DNA of 64,000 nt from Bolinopsis microptera (Eukaryota; Ctenophora; Tentaculata; Lobata; Bolinopsidae), in assembly GCF_026151205.1 (NCBI RefSeq), contig NC_087079.1:5723230-5787229 (forward strand), read 5' to 3'. The number at the start of each line of letters is the position of its first letter. Within the stretch, counting starts at the first letter, position 1. Positions 10,627 to 25,600 of this stretch are shown here, in pieces. The position numbers and the translations under genes were made by a program. The notes under the pieces were generated by a model that ran no database searches, was not told the origin of the DNA, and saw only the letters and a program-made list of their open reading frames with translations.

Positions 10627-13600
10627 ATGAGTCACGACGACGCTCACGCGCAGGAAGAGGATTTTATCGCTCAGCGAATATCTGAGGACCAGGGATGGGT
10701 TCGTGTTCAGACACGTACCTTCACCCGATGGGTCAACGAGAACCTTAAGACTACCGAGTACCAGGTTAGCCTAATTTTAACCTCATTTAACCTCATTTTA
10801 ACCTTGTGTTAACCTTGGGTTAACCTTGTGTTGACCTCATGTTGATATTATTTATTATGATATTTACCTAATGTTCAATTATTGTGGACTTGTTTGACGA
10901 CACATTCAGATCTGAAACAAATTTCTAAGCACGATGTCCACTTATCATGGGTCCGGAATACTGAACATAGTTTAAAATTCACAACACTGTAGGTCATTTT
11001 GTCCGACCTCAAAATGTGATATCCCCTTTTTTTATAAATCAAAAATAATTTCTACTTTTTTCAGATTGAGAATTTAGACGACGACTTTGGAGATGGTTTA
11101 AAGTTAGTCTCTTTACTTCAACAACTCGCTGGCAAGGGAATCGGGGCTCGGTTCACAAAGAAACCTCGAATTCGTGCTCAAAAACTTGAAAATGTCAAGA
11201 TCTGCTTCGATTTTATGAATCGTGAAGGTACGTTACCATGGTTACATCGACCAATACTCAATAATAGACAAATAATGTTTCAATCGACTGAGAGGACATT
11301 TCCAATTAACTATCCGTGTATATATGTAATTAAGCTTCTTCCTGATTGCTCTACATATCACTCTGACAAGTATTTGTGGTATATGGCAGTTCTGAGATAC
11401 CCAGATACGTTATAAGCATTAATATGTCGATTAGAACACATTATTTCTCACTAAAAAATGCGATCAAATCCCGCTAAACAAATATGATCAAATTTGGATA
11501 ATGACACATAATTTTATGACAGATCATGTCATACAGTTAGTCTGTACAATATTTTACTCCAATATATATCAATTATCAACCTCTGATATTATATATCCTT
11601 CACTATAACCTACATTATATCCTACACAATATCCTATATTCTACTTTATCCTACATTATATCCTACACATTATCCTACACTATATCTTACACTATATCCT
11701 ACTTTATCCTACGTTATATCCTATACTATATCATACTTCATCCTACACTATATCCTACACAATATCCTACACAATATCCTACACAATATCTTACACAATA
11801 TCCTACATTATACTACATCATATTATACTACCAGATATTAACCCCTCATATTATATATCCTACTTTATCCTACATTATATCCTACACAATATCCTACACA
11901 ATATCCTACACAATATCTTACACAATATCCTACATTATCCTACATTATATCATACTACCAGATATTAACCCCTGATATTATATACCCTACACTATACCCT
12001 ACACAATATCCTACATTATCCTACTTTATCCTACATCATATCATACTACCAGATACTAACCCCTGATATTTACCCAGGTATTGAGATGGTCAACATTGAC
12101 AATCAGGATGTAGCCGACGGAAACATGAAACTTATTCTCGGTATGGTCTGGCATCTCATTCTTCACTACCAGGTTTGTTGGGGACTCATACTTAATTAAT
12201 TATATTAATTATACTTAATTAATATCAACTAAAATAATATGTGATTTGGTTGTGATAATTTTTACTCAGTCGGGTATTAGACCGGTGTTTGACTCCACTT
12301 GAATATTCTATATTTTAATGATTATCAGATTTTCAATGCGACTTCAATTGGGTGTTGTTTCTGCGAAGTAGAAAATCTCAAATAAAATTTATGAGACTTC
12401 CACTGACAGTAACGATATCCATACTTCCACTTTTTGTCTAAAATTATTCAGTTTTCATGTTCTAAATCTCATATTTCCAGATTGCAACCGGTTTTGAAGA
12501 TGACGGCGGCAAAGGTGGTCCCAAGAATCGTATTATCAAGTGGGTCAACAGCAAAATTAACCCCTGGGGTAAAAGCATTACAAACCTTAACAATGACTGG
12601 AACAACGGTAAGAACATTTAAATTGTTTTGGCTAATTTTAACGTCTAACATTTGCCGAATCTTGAACAAAAATCTCTAATTAAAACCACTCTTGAGGACG
12701 CACCTTAAATTATACCCGTTCACTCAAATCAAGTACAATTATTGTACTAATACTCGTTTCCCTATACCTCACCATATATTTTACAGGTACGATCTTGGCT
12801 TGCTTGGTCAACGCCCTTGCCCCTGGACTTGTACCTGACTTCAACGAGATGGAACCAGAATCTGCTAAAGACAACATTGAAAGAGCTATGGAAATGGCCA
12901 AGGAATGGATGGACATACCTCGCGTTATAGAACCAGATGATATGATGGATCCTAATGTAAGTAGTTTTCAGACAGTACTTATTTTCCCTGACTGTGTCCA
13001 GTTTGCTGCACGGCCTCCAACTGACAATTTTCAAGGCTGAGGAAGTGTGATCACGTGTATACGACACTCCTTTTTACAACCAGACCAGTCTATTGAGTAT
13101 TGACAATCGACATTCCTCAATACCACTTCTATCATCACAGTCGTTACCCTATGTTTACAGCAAGTTTCACTTTCACTACTAACACTTAATTTCACTTTCT
13201 TTTTCTAAACCGCCTTTTCCACCTCAGGTCGACGAACTGTCCATGATGACATACCTGTCGTACTTCCCCAACGCCAAGGTTAAAGAAGGAGCCCCTTGTG
13301 TAAATCCAGGCCGTGTAAGTACTGAGTAATTATTCTAAGCTGAGCAGTTATCCTAATTGCTTTAAACACTTTTAACTCCGTCTCCTGGGCTAATGACTGA
13401 GATGTAGGGTTTCCCCGACCGTACATATTTCCAGCTTTGCAAAGGAAACCTTGCAGTCTTTTTGCAACAAGATATTTTAAATTTTTCAAGTAGGAACATG
13501 CTACGGCTTCTTAAGTCATAACTATGGGTAAAATTATGGTTTTTTATAACTTTGAATTATGATTATAAGTTTATTACAAAATTATCTAACTTCATATTTT

Positions 13601-16600
13601 CCACTCCAGTAATGTGGTAATCCGATTAGAAATTTATCAGATTTTATTTGTCAGATCTTGTTAGATTTTTATTTTATCAGATTTTGACCAATCCCCTGCA
13701 GGTAATCGCTCGAGGCCCAGGTATCACAGGAGTAGGCCTCAAGCTGGGCAAGCCAGCAGAGTTCGAGATAGATGCTTCAAAGGCTGGAGAAAACGGAAGA
13801 GACAAGATCAAGGTGGAGGTTCTCGGACCAGAAGGACCCGTTAAAGTCGACATGACTTCCAACGGGGATCTTACTTACTCTGGAGCCTACTTCCCTGAGG
13901 ATGATGGTGAATACACCATCAAGGTCACCCTTCTTAACTGCTCCGTCCCTAAATCTCCCTTCAAAGTGGGAATATACGGATCTCAGAAGACCGATCCCAA
14001 CAAAGTCAAGGTATCTGGACCTGGTATCACCGGTGAAGGTGTTTTGCCTGGTGACCCCGCTCCATTTATCATCGACTACAAAGAAGCTGGTCGTGGTCAG
14101 CCTCAGATTGAGGTGTTCGGACCCGACCATCAACCTCTTACCATCGTGGAGGACAACGACAAGAAGGAGGGTATCTGCAAAGTAGAATACCAACCTGGTG
14201 TGTTCGGAGAGTACACAGTTACCATCAAATACAGTGGTCTTCCTCTGCCAAACTCTCCATACAAGGTCAACATCAAGCCTACTGTGGATATCAGCAAAGT
14301 AAAGACCGAAGGCCCCGGACTGTCTAGGTGTAAGGTTGGAGAACCAACATGGTTCAAGGTACACACTGCTGGTGCTGGCAAGGGAGACCTTAGCGTTAAG
14401 ATTCTCCAGACCGACGGCACTGAACTGGAACCCACTATCAACAATGACGGCAAAGGTACATACCATATTGACTACACTCCCATGATGGTCGGAAGCTACA
14501 AGGTGACAGTCACTTACGGTCGATGCAAGATCCCCAAGTCTCCGTTCACTGTCACTGTGGTTCCTCCTGGTGATGCCGGCGAGGTTATTGTTAACGGTGA
14601 TGCCCTACATGGAATACGAGTAGGAATGACCGGCAGGCTCTTCGTGGATTCGTCCAAGGCTGGCAAAGGTGACCTCAAAGTTACCGTGATCGGACCCGAC
14701 AACAAACCCGTAACTTCTGGACTTGAACTGATCAGAACCACTGATGGAGTTTCAGAGTATGGTGTCACCCCTGAAGTACCCGGACCTCATGTAATTTCAG
14801 TATACTTCTCTGGTACTGCAGTGCCAGGCTCGCCATTCGATATTACAGTCCAACCCAGTCTGGATATTGAGAGGATCAAGCTTATTGTTGACCGAGAGAA
14901 CCCACCTAGGATTAACAAACAATACAAGTTCACAGTTGACTGCTCAGATGCTGGACCTGCTCCAGTTCTGTTCGGTTTTATCGGGGACCCGGATAACGAC
15001 AATCCTGATAAACCTAGGAAGGACATATTGGTAATCGTGTGTGACGATAAGGGCAACCCAATCAAGGACAAGAAAGGCAAAGTTATCACTATTGATGTCA
15101 GAGTACTGAAGTCATCTGGTATTTGCCACTTCACCTTTACACCTGAGGTTGAAGGCCCTATCTATCTGAAGGTGCAGTATGATGGAAAGAATGTACCCAA
15201 GAGTCCACTTAAGGTCAACGTTAGCTCTTTCATTGATATGAGCAAGGTTCGAATCTATGGGGACGGTATTACCACTGATAAGCCTGTTAGAGCCAACAAG
15301 CCTATGACCTTTGTCATTGATGCCACAAATGCTGGAGCCGGTCCTATTAGTTTGGACTTCCTTTCAAAGCTTGGATTCACAATCGGAAAAGACAACGTAC
15401 CCAAAGATATGAAGATCACTATTCTTGGGCCCAACGGCGAACCTATGACATGTGACGTAAGGAAGCGTACCGACAAGATCTTTGAAATCACAATTCTACC
15501 AATGCTTGTTGGCACGATGAACATCGATATCTTGGGAGCCAACGGTGAACATGCACCTAAGAGTCCACTTAAGATTCAAATCAAACCAAGTGTTGATGCT
15601 TCTAAGATTGTGATCGGAGGTGATGGACTTGAGAAAGACAAGGTACCAAGAAAGGACAAATTGTGTGCTCTCACAATCGATGCTCAAAAAGCTGGCAATG
15701 CTCCATTCTCCATTTCTGTCAATGGCAAGGACAAAACCCCTCTGTCATGTACCCCAACGATGAAACCTATTTACGGTACCACTCCCGTTAAATCAGGAAC
15801 CCCAATTAAAGTTGGTACCAAACCCGGAGAAGAAGGACCAGCACCTGGTGCAGGTAAACCAGGATTTGGGCCTGACGGAAAGCCTACTCCTGGCAACTTC
15901 ATCGCTCCTGATGGAACAATCAAAGATGATAAGAACCGACCGATCAAAGGCAAAGATGGCAAACCTCTCAAATGTTCTCTTGGAGGCGCTGGAAATCCCA
16001 ATGCTCCTAAGACTGATGACAAGGGTAACCTTCTTGGACCAGATGGCAAACCTCTGATTGGATCTGACGGTCGTCCCGTCAAACCTGGTACTGGTCCTGA
16101 TGGTCCCACTGCTGGTCCTGACGGAACTCTCTTTGGTAGCGATGGTAAACCGCTTCTAGGCAAGGACGCCACGCCACTCAAAGCTGGACAAATGCATGAC
16201 GGAAAGCCACTCTGCAACAACGAGGGTGAAATCCTTGGACCTGACGGTAAACCTGTTACTGGTCCTGATGGAGAACCTCTTAAGGCCAACAAAACACCGT
16301 TGGGTCTTACGGTTCTTCCAGATGGTTCTCTTATGACCCCCAGTGGAAAACCTCTGTGTGGTCCTGATGGCAATCCTTTGAAATGCGGTTTGGACAGCGA
16401 CAAGAAGCCTGTTATCGATGAGAAGGGTGCTCTCTGTGGCCCTGACGGTAAGCCTCTTGTTGGACCTGATGGAAAGTGCATCAAACCAGGTGCTGGAAGT
16501 CTCGGACCTATTGTGAAACCTGACGGAACCGTCACTGATGGATCTGGTAGACCACTGAAAGGTAAAGACGGAAAGCCTCTCATGGCTGCTATGGGATCAA

Positions 16601-19600
16601 GCGGAAAACCTAAAGTCAATGACAATGGTGATATCGTTGGACCTGACGGAAAGCCTCTGTTAATGCCTATCAAGAAAGGAAAGGGTCCTGGACTTACATT
16701 CCTGGCACCTGATGGAACTCTTTATGGTCCTGATGGAAGGCCAATCACAGGTGATGATGGCAAACCACTCAGAGCTGGACTTGGTCCTGATGGAAAACCT
16801 ATCACTGACGACTCTGGCAGTGTTCTAGGTCCTGATGGAGCTCCACTCTCTGGACCTGACGGAAAACCAGTCAAGTTAGGTGATGGTCCTTTCGGTCCTA
16901 AAGTTGGTCCTGACGGAACAGTATATGGACCTGACGGTAAGCCTCTCACTGGACCTGGCGGTAAACCACTCACAGCCAAACTCAGTCCTAGCGGCAAACC
17001 AGTCTCCGATGCTTTCGGAAATCTCTTGGGACCTGATGGTAAGCCTCTGACGGACAAAGACGGTAAGCCAGTGAGCCCTGCATCTGATGGCCCCAGTGCC
17101 GGACCAGATGGTTCACTTTATGGACCTAATGGCAAACCATTAAGGGGTACAGATGGCAAACCACTCACAGCTGCACTTGGTTCTGATGGCAAACCATTAA
17201 CCAACGACAACGGTGATATTGTTGGACCCGATGGTAAACCAGTCAAGGGACCTGATGGCCGACCTATCAAGGGACCTAAGGGTACTCCAATCAAAGCACC
17301 TGACGCCTTCCCAGGCCCCCACATTGGTGATGACGGAACTGTTACCAAAACTGACGGTGCACCCTTACTTGGATCTGATGGTAAGCCACTTAGAGCGGCT
17401 CCTGGAGGAAAGCCTCAGACTGACAAAGACGGAAACTTGGTTGGACCTAACGGTAAGCCTTTGGAAGGTGCTGATGGCAAGCCTGTTCCATCCAGCGGAG
17501 GACCATATGGCCCACTTGTTACTCCTGATGGTGATGTTGAAGGACCCGGAGGACTTCCAGTCATCGGAGCTGACAATGTGCCACTCGTCTGCGAACAAAA
17601 TCCAGAAGGTATACCTTGCAAGGATGGCGAAGGAAACCTTATTGGTCCTGACGGTCTGCCTCTTCTTGGCCCTGATGACAAACCTGTCGTTTTCGGTAAA
17701 GATACAGCAGAAGATACCAAGCCAGATGAACAACCGTCTGACATCAACGTTGTTATCCTGGGACCTGATGATAAACCAGTTCCTGCTACAGTTAAGGATC
17801 TCGGTGATGGCAAGTTTGCCGTGCAATACGAACCAAAGGAAGAAGGTCCACACAGACTTGATGTTCTGGCTGGAGGTGAACATGCACCAAAATGTCCTGT
17901 TGAGGTTGATGTTAAACCGTCTCTCGATCTGGATAAACTAGCATATGGCGTCGGAGGTGGTCCAAGGGTTGGCCCTGATGGAACTCTCTACGGCCCGAAT
18001 GGCAAACCTATTCTTGATAAGAATGGCAAACCATTAAAGTGTGCTCTTGGACCCATGGGTGGACCTCTCACAGATAAGGATGGAAATTTGTTAGGACCTG
18101 ATGGAAAACCATTGTTAGGACCTGACGGAAAGCCCATCAAAGGACCAAGTGATGATACGAACAAATCAGGAAAGGGTCTTGACTTGAAGATTAACCCAAA
18201 AGATCTTGGAGTTGACAAGCTGAACATCAAGCCCAAAGGACCAAACGATGGAGATAGTCCACCTGGAGCCGCATGTGGCCCGTATATAGGAAAGGACGGA
18301 CAAGTTCATACTCCATTAGGAACACCACTCCGCGGAAAGGACGGTAAGCCATTGAGGGCTACCCTCGGTAGTAATGGAAAGCCCGTCACCGACAAAGACA
18401 ATAACCTTGTTGGTCCTGATGGTGCCCCACTTATTGCTCCTGATGGCAATCCTATCAAACTTGGAAGTGGACCTTATGGACCAGCTGTTGGTCCTGATGG
18501 AACTCCCTTCGACAAGAACGGAAAGCCTCTAGTTGGGCCTGATGGAAAGCCCCAGAAAGGAGACATTGGACCTAAAGGAAAGCCCCTTGTTGATAAGGAA
18601 GGTAACCTTCTGAATCCTGCTGGACAGCCAGTGACTGACAAGGCTGGAAAACCTTTCACTCCAGGTGCAGGTCCTCACATCGGACCTGATGGAACAATAT
18701 ACGACGACAACGGTGAGCCTCTGATTGGAAGTGATGGTCGCCCTACACCAAAAGCAGCTATGACTCCTGAAGGTACCCCGAAATATGACAAGGATGGTGG
18801 CATTCTTGGATCCGACGGGAAACCAATACGAGGTAGTGATGGTAAACCTCTTAAAGCAGGAACAGGACCTTACGCTAAACCTGACGGTGAGGTATTCGAT
18901 TCTGACGGTTCCCCATCCAAAAACCCCAACGGTGAACCAAATCGTGCTGCTGTCGGCGAGGACGGAAAACCAGTCACTGATGCTAAAGGAAATCTCGTCG
19001 GTCCTGATGGCAGACCTCTCAAGGGACCTGATGGAAAACCTGTCCGCCCCAATCCTAATGGACCTAGTGGCCCTAGTGTAACTAGCGTTAAACCAGATGG
19101 ATCTATGTTGGGACCTAATGGTAAACCCCTGAAAGGTGCAGATGGAAAGCCTTTGAACGCTGCAATTGGTAATGATGGCAAGCCGAAGAAAGATCCTAAT
19201 GGAAACATGGTAGGAAAGGACGGAAAGCCACTCATTGGTCCAAATGGACTACCAATCAAACCTGGTCAAGGAGAATACGGCCCTAGAGTTGGACCAGACG
19301 GAACTGTCTTCAAGCCTAATGGTGATCCCGTACAAGGACCCAGTGGTAAACCAACAAAGGCAGGAATCGGTCCAGATGGAAGACCAATGGTAAATGACAA
19401 TGGCAACATTCTTGGACCAGATGGAATTCCTTTGGCTGGCAGGGACGGCAAACCAGTAACATCGAGTGAGAATCCCTTCACCGGTCCAGATGGTACCGTA
19501 TACAAGCCTGATGGTTCTCCCATTGGAGGAGGCAAAGGTGGAAAACCTTTGACAGCTGATCAGGACAAAGTTGGTCGTCCTAAGACCGACAAAGATGGAA

Positions 19601-22600
19601 ATCTTCTCGGACCTGATGGTAAGCCACTCCGTGGACCAGATGAAAAGCTGCTCAAAAACGGCATGAAGCCGTACGTATCTCCAGATGGTGATGTTATGAT
19701 GCCAAGTGGCAAGCCCTTGACTGGTAGTGACAAGAAACCACTCAAAGCTGGAGTTGGTCCAGATGGCAATCCTGATATTGACGACAAGAATTGCATCTTA
19801 AATCCTAATGGCCAGAACGTTAAAGGTAAAGACGGAAAACCAGTCCAGACTTCACCTAATGGACCGAAAGGTCCTGGACCAGGTTCTTACATCGGACCTG
19901 ATGGAATTCTGTACGGACCTGACGGAAAGCCTCTCCTAGGACCTGATGGAAAGCCACTGAGATGTGCACTGGGACCAAATGGTAAACCTCTCACAGATAA
20001 GGATGGAAATCTGTTGGGACCTGACGGTAAGCCTCTTCTCGGACCCTGATGGTAAGCCTATTAAGCTGGGACAAGGACCTTATGGACCAACTACTGGACC
20101 TGACGGAACAGTGTACGGCCCAGATGGAAAACCAATCCTTGGACCTGACGGTAAACCTCTTAGGGCAGGTCTTGGTCCTGATGGAAAGCCATTGTGCGAT
20201 GAGAACGGTAATCTGCTTGGACCTGATGGAAAACCATTGACTGACAAGAACGGAAATCCAATCAAACCAGGTGATGGCACAGCATTTGTTGGACCTGATG
20301 GAACAGTCTATGGACCTGACGGACATCCACTTCTCGGACCAGATGGCAAGCCACAGAAATGCATGCTTGGTCCAGATGGAAACCCTATGACTGATAAGGA
20401 TGGAAATCTTTTAGGACCTGATGGCAAGCCTCTTAAAGGCCCTGATGGGAAACCAGTGAAGCTTGGTGCAGGTCCAGTTGTTGGTCCCGATGGTATTGTT
20501 TATGGCCCAGACGGTAAGCCTCTTTTGGGACCTGACGGAAAGCCTCTTGTGGCTGCACTTGGATCAAATGGTAAACCTCTTAAGGATAAGAATGGAAATC
20601 TTATCGGACCGGACGGTAAACCACTTCTTGGACCTGACGGAAAGCCATTGCATTCCGCTCCTGGTGGACCTGATGGTGCTGGACCGGGTCCTTATGCTGG
20701 TCCCGATGGCACTTTGTATGGCCCCGATGGGAAACCTCTCCTAGGACCTGATGGAAAGCCATTGAAGGCAGGACTCAACCCAGACGGATCACTCATGTTG
20801 GATGATAATGGTAACATCCTGGGACCTGACGGAAAACCTCTCATCGGACCAGATGGAAAGCCGATCAAACCTGGATCTGGCTACGGCCCAGGTGTAGGAC
20901 CTAATGGAACTGTGTATGGTCCAGATGGCAAACCACTGCTCGGACCTGACGGTAAGCCCCTCAAGGCTCTTCTTGGAAACCCCAAGACTGACAAAAATGG
21001 GAACCTCCTTGGACCTGATGGAAAGCCTGTTCTCGACAAAAATGGCAAACCAGTGCCAGGGGATGGAAAGCCATTCATCGGACCCGACGGAACATTGTAC
21101 GGTCCTGATGGGCAGCCACTTTTGGGTCCTGACGGCAAGCCTCTTAAGGCAGGTATGGGTCCAGATGGAAAGCCATTATTTGACAAAAATGGAAACCTCT
21201 TGGGACCAGACGGAAAACCATTAGTCGGACCAGATGGCAAGCCATTCAACAAAGGAGCTGTTGGTTCAGATGGACAAATTTACGGACCTGATGGCAAGCC
21301 TCTTACAGACAAATATGGTAATCCTCTGAGAGCAGGATTAGGAAAACCAAGGACAGATAAGGATGGAAATCTGATAGGCGAAGACGGCAACCCAATGTTG
21401 GGACCTGATGGTAAGCCACTCAGGCCTGGACAGTTGCCTTATGTCGGACCTGACGGTACTGTCTATGGTCCTGATGGTAAGCCTCTGCTAGGCCCCGATG
21501 GAAAACCATTGAGAGCTGGTCTCGGACCTGATGGAATGCCCCTTTACGACCACAATGGTAATCTCCTTGGTCCTGATGGTAAGCCACTTCTTGGACCTGA
21601 CGGACTTCCAATCAAGACCGGACCTGGTCCTCACGTTGGTCCTGACGGTACTGTGTATGGTCCCGACGGAAAACCAATCCTTGGGCCAGATGGTCTGCCT
21701 CTTAAGGCTATGATGACTCCTGATGGAAAGCCGTTCACAGATCCTAATGGCAATCTTCTGGGACCAGATGGCCGCCCTCTTTTGGGACCTGATGGAAAGC
21801 CATTAAGAGCCGGTCCAGGTAGCAGAGGACCAAAAGTTGGTCCTGATGGCACAGTCTTTGCTCCTGGAAACACAATTGGCCCAGATGGTACCGTATACGG
21901 TCCTGATGGCAAGCCAATTGATAACAGCAGTATCCTGGGACCTGATGGAAAACCACTTCTTGGACCTGACGGCAAGCCCGTAAAGCTTGGCGGAAAACCA
22001 TCAATCGGCCCTGATGGCACAGTCTACGGACCTGACGGCAAACCAATTCTTGGTCCTGATGGCAAGCCTCTAAAGGCAGGTCTCGGTAAAGATGGAAAGC
22101 CATTATTTGACAAAAATGGAAACCTCTTGGGACCAGATGGAAAGCCACTTTTGGGACCCGATGGTAAGCCTCTAACAGGTGGGGCAATTGGACCTGACGG
22201 AACTGTGTTCGGACCTGACGGAAAACCAGTCCTCGGACCTGATGGAAAACCACTGAAAGCCGGTTTGGGACCAGATGGACGTCCTCTTAAGGACCACAAA
22301 GCTCCTCCTAGCACTGACAAAGATGGCAACATTCTTGGACCCAATGGAAAACCTCTTGTTGACAAGGATGGAAACCCTGTCAAGATGGCTGGCAAGCCTT
22401 ACATTGGTCCTGATGGAATCCTGTATGACGAAGAAGGAAATCCTCTCCTAGGACCAGACGGAAAGCCTTTGAAGTGCGGTCTTGATAAGAATGGTAAGCC
22501 ATTGTTCGATAAGAATGGTAATCTTCTTGGACCAGATGGTAAACCACTGCTCGGACCTGACGGTAAGCCGCTTAGCAAGGGAGCTGTCGGACCAGACGGT

Positions 22601-25600
22601 ACAGTATATGGACCTGATGGCAAACCTATCATCGGACCAGATGGTAAACCACTTAGAGCAGGTCTGGGACCAGATCCAACAACGCTCAAAGCTCTGATGA
22701 GTCCTCCTGATACAGACAAGGACGGAAATCTCCTCGGTCCAGACGGGAAACCACTGACTGATGCAAATGGTAACCCAATCAACGCCACTGACAAACCTTA
22801 CATCGGACCAGATGGTACATTGTATGGCCCAGATGGGAAACCTCTCCTAGGACCTGACGGCAAACCCCTTAAATGTGGTTTCGACAAAAATGGCAATCCT
22901 CTCTTTGACGAAGATGGTAATCTTCTGGGACCTGACGGAAAGCCACTCGTTGGACCTGATGGTAAGCCATTCAACAGAGGAGCTGTTGGACCTGACGGTA
23001 AACTGTTTGGCCCTGACGGTAAACCAATCTGCGACAAAGACGGAAATCCAGTGTTTGCTTCTCTTGGAGCTCCTAAAAAAGACAAGGATGGAAATCTTTT
23101 GGGACCTGACGGTAAGCCTCTTACAGGACCCGATGGCAAACCAGTTGGTGAAGGCCCCGAGGTCATCTTAGGACCCGATGGAAAACCACTCAAGGCTGGA
23201 TTAGGACCTGATGGCAAGCCAAGGCTTGGACCAAATGGTGAACTTCTGGGACCAGACGGAAAACCATTAGTCGGACCAGATGGCAAGCCTCTAAATGTTG
23301 GCAATGGCCCATCTGTTGGTCCTGATGGCACAGTTTTCGGACCTGATGGAAAACCTTTACTTGGACCTGACGGTAAACCACTCAAAGCTATGCTTGGCCC
23401 CGATGGCCAACCAATAACTGATAAGGATGGTAACTTGATTGGACCGGATGGAAAACCATTGGTTGCCGGTGACGGAACAAATGGTGGTCCAAAGGTAGAC
23501 AAAGATGGAGCTCTACTCGACAAAGATGGTAAACCTCTTCTCGGACCGGACGGCAAGCCACTTAGATGTGGTGTTGACAAGAATGGCAATCCTCTTGTAG
23601 ATAAGGACGGAAATCTTCTTGGACCTGATGGAAAGCCTCTGATCGGAGCCGATGGTCAACCTATAAAATGTGCTCTTGGCCCAGATGGCAAGCCCAAGAA
23701 GGACAAACATGGTAACCTTCTTGGACCAGACGGCAAGCCTATCATCAAACCTGGAAACCCAGTATCTTCTGGAAAACCTGCATCTGGTGGTCCAATTGTT
23801 GGTCCCGATGGTACTTTGTTGGGACCTGATGGTAAACCACTTCTCGGACCTGATGGCAAGCCACTCAGAGCAGGACTTGGACCTGACGGAAAACCACTTA
23901 AGGATGCTAATGGCAATCTCCTTGGACCTGACGGTAAACCACTTCTCGGACCTGATGGCAAGCCTATCAAAGGAGGAACATCTATGAATCCAGATGGTAC
24001 ACTCGCTGGACCAGACGGTAAACCTTTGTTAGGACCCGACGGTAAACCTCTGCAAGTTGGAGTAGGAAAGCCATTAGTTGATGAAAATGGTAACATGCTC
24101 GGACCTGATGGCAAGCCCTTGTTGGGACCCGATGGTAAACCAGTGAAAGGACCAATTGTGTCCCCTGATGGAACTGTTTTGGGACCAGATGGAAAGGCTC
24201 TATTGGGACCAGATGGTAAACCTCTGAAGGCTGGAGTTGGACCAGATGGAATACCTCTTGTTGACAAGAACGGAAATATCCTTGGTCCAGATGGAAAGCC
24301 ACTGCTGGGTGCTGATGGAAAGCCTCTGAAGGCTGGATGTTTAGTGTCCCCTGATGGCACAATACTTGGACCTGACGGTGCCATAATACTCGGACCTGAC
24401 GGAAAGCCGCTACATGCCGCTCCTGGTGCTCCTTTGACTGACGATAATGGCAACATACTTGGACCTGATGGTTCACCTCTTGTTGGAACTGATGGCAAGC
24501 CAATCAAGGCTGGAATCCCAACAAACGGTCCTATGTGTGGACCAGATGGTACCCTCTTGGGACCTGATGGTAAGCCAATCATTGGAGCTGACGGCAAACC
24601 TCTGAGAGCAGCTCTTGGACCAGATGGGTTACCTATGGTTGACCAAGACGGAAATCTTCTTGGACCTGGAGCAAGGCGTCTACGTGGTCCTGATGGCAAG
24701 CCAATACACGCTGGACCATCTGTTGGTCCTGATGGCGTTGTCAGGAGCCCAGATGGCTTCCCAATTGCTGGCGCTGATGGTCTGCCTCAGATTTGTATGA
24801 TGGACGACTTTGGTAAGTTGATGTGTGCACCTGACGGAACACTCATGGGAGAAGATGGAATTCCCATCATCGGACCAGCTGGCAAACCTATCAACGAACA
24901 TTGTGCTCCTCCAAATGGACCTCCCACCGGACCTGACGGCACTGTCTACGGCCCTGATGGTAAACCTCTTCTCGGACCTGACGGAAAACCACTTAAAGCA
25001 GGTCTCGGACCCGACGGTCTTCCTTTGACAGACAAGGACGGAAATCTCCTTGGACCTGACGGAAAACCATTAAAGGGACCTAACGGACAACCAGTACGAG
25101 CAGGACCATGCGTTGGACCTGATGGAGTTGTTAGACACCCAGATGGCACCGTTGTTAAAGGTTTAGACGGCCAGCCTATCAAGGCCGCAGTTGGACCTGA
25201 TGGCAAGCTAATGGTAGCCCCTGATGGAACTCTTCTTGGACCTGATGGCAAGCCACTTTGTGGACCTGATGGCAAACCAATGAAACCTGGCAGTGGTATT
25301 GGACCAGATGGAACTTTGGTCGGACCAGACGGTCAAGCACTTGTTGGACCAGACGGTAAGCCTCTCAAGGCAGGTCTCGGTCCTGATGGAAAGCCACTTC
25401 TTGGACCTGACGGAGCTCTACTCGGACCTGATGGAAAGCCATTGGTTGGACCTGATGGCAATCTCATTGGTGCTGATGGTAACCCGCTACTTGGACCTGA
25501 TGGTCGACCTGTTCGTCCTGGAACAACAGTCGGACCTGATGGAACAGTTTTCGGACCAGACGGCAAAGCTTTATTGGGACCTGATGGAAAACCACTGAAG

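Noticed and set aside
20000..20100. An intron explaining the frame change
   Set aside because: The repeat peptide continues without any lost or extra residue around the site; a one-base shift is enough.
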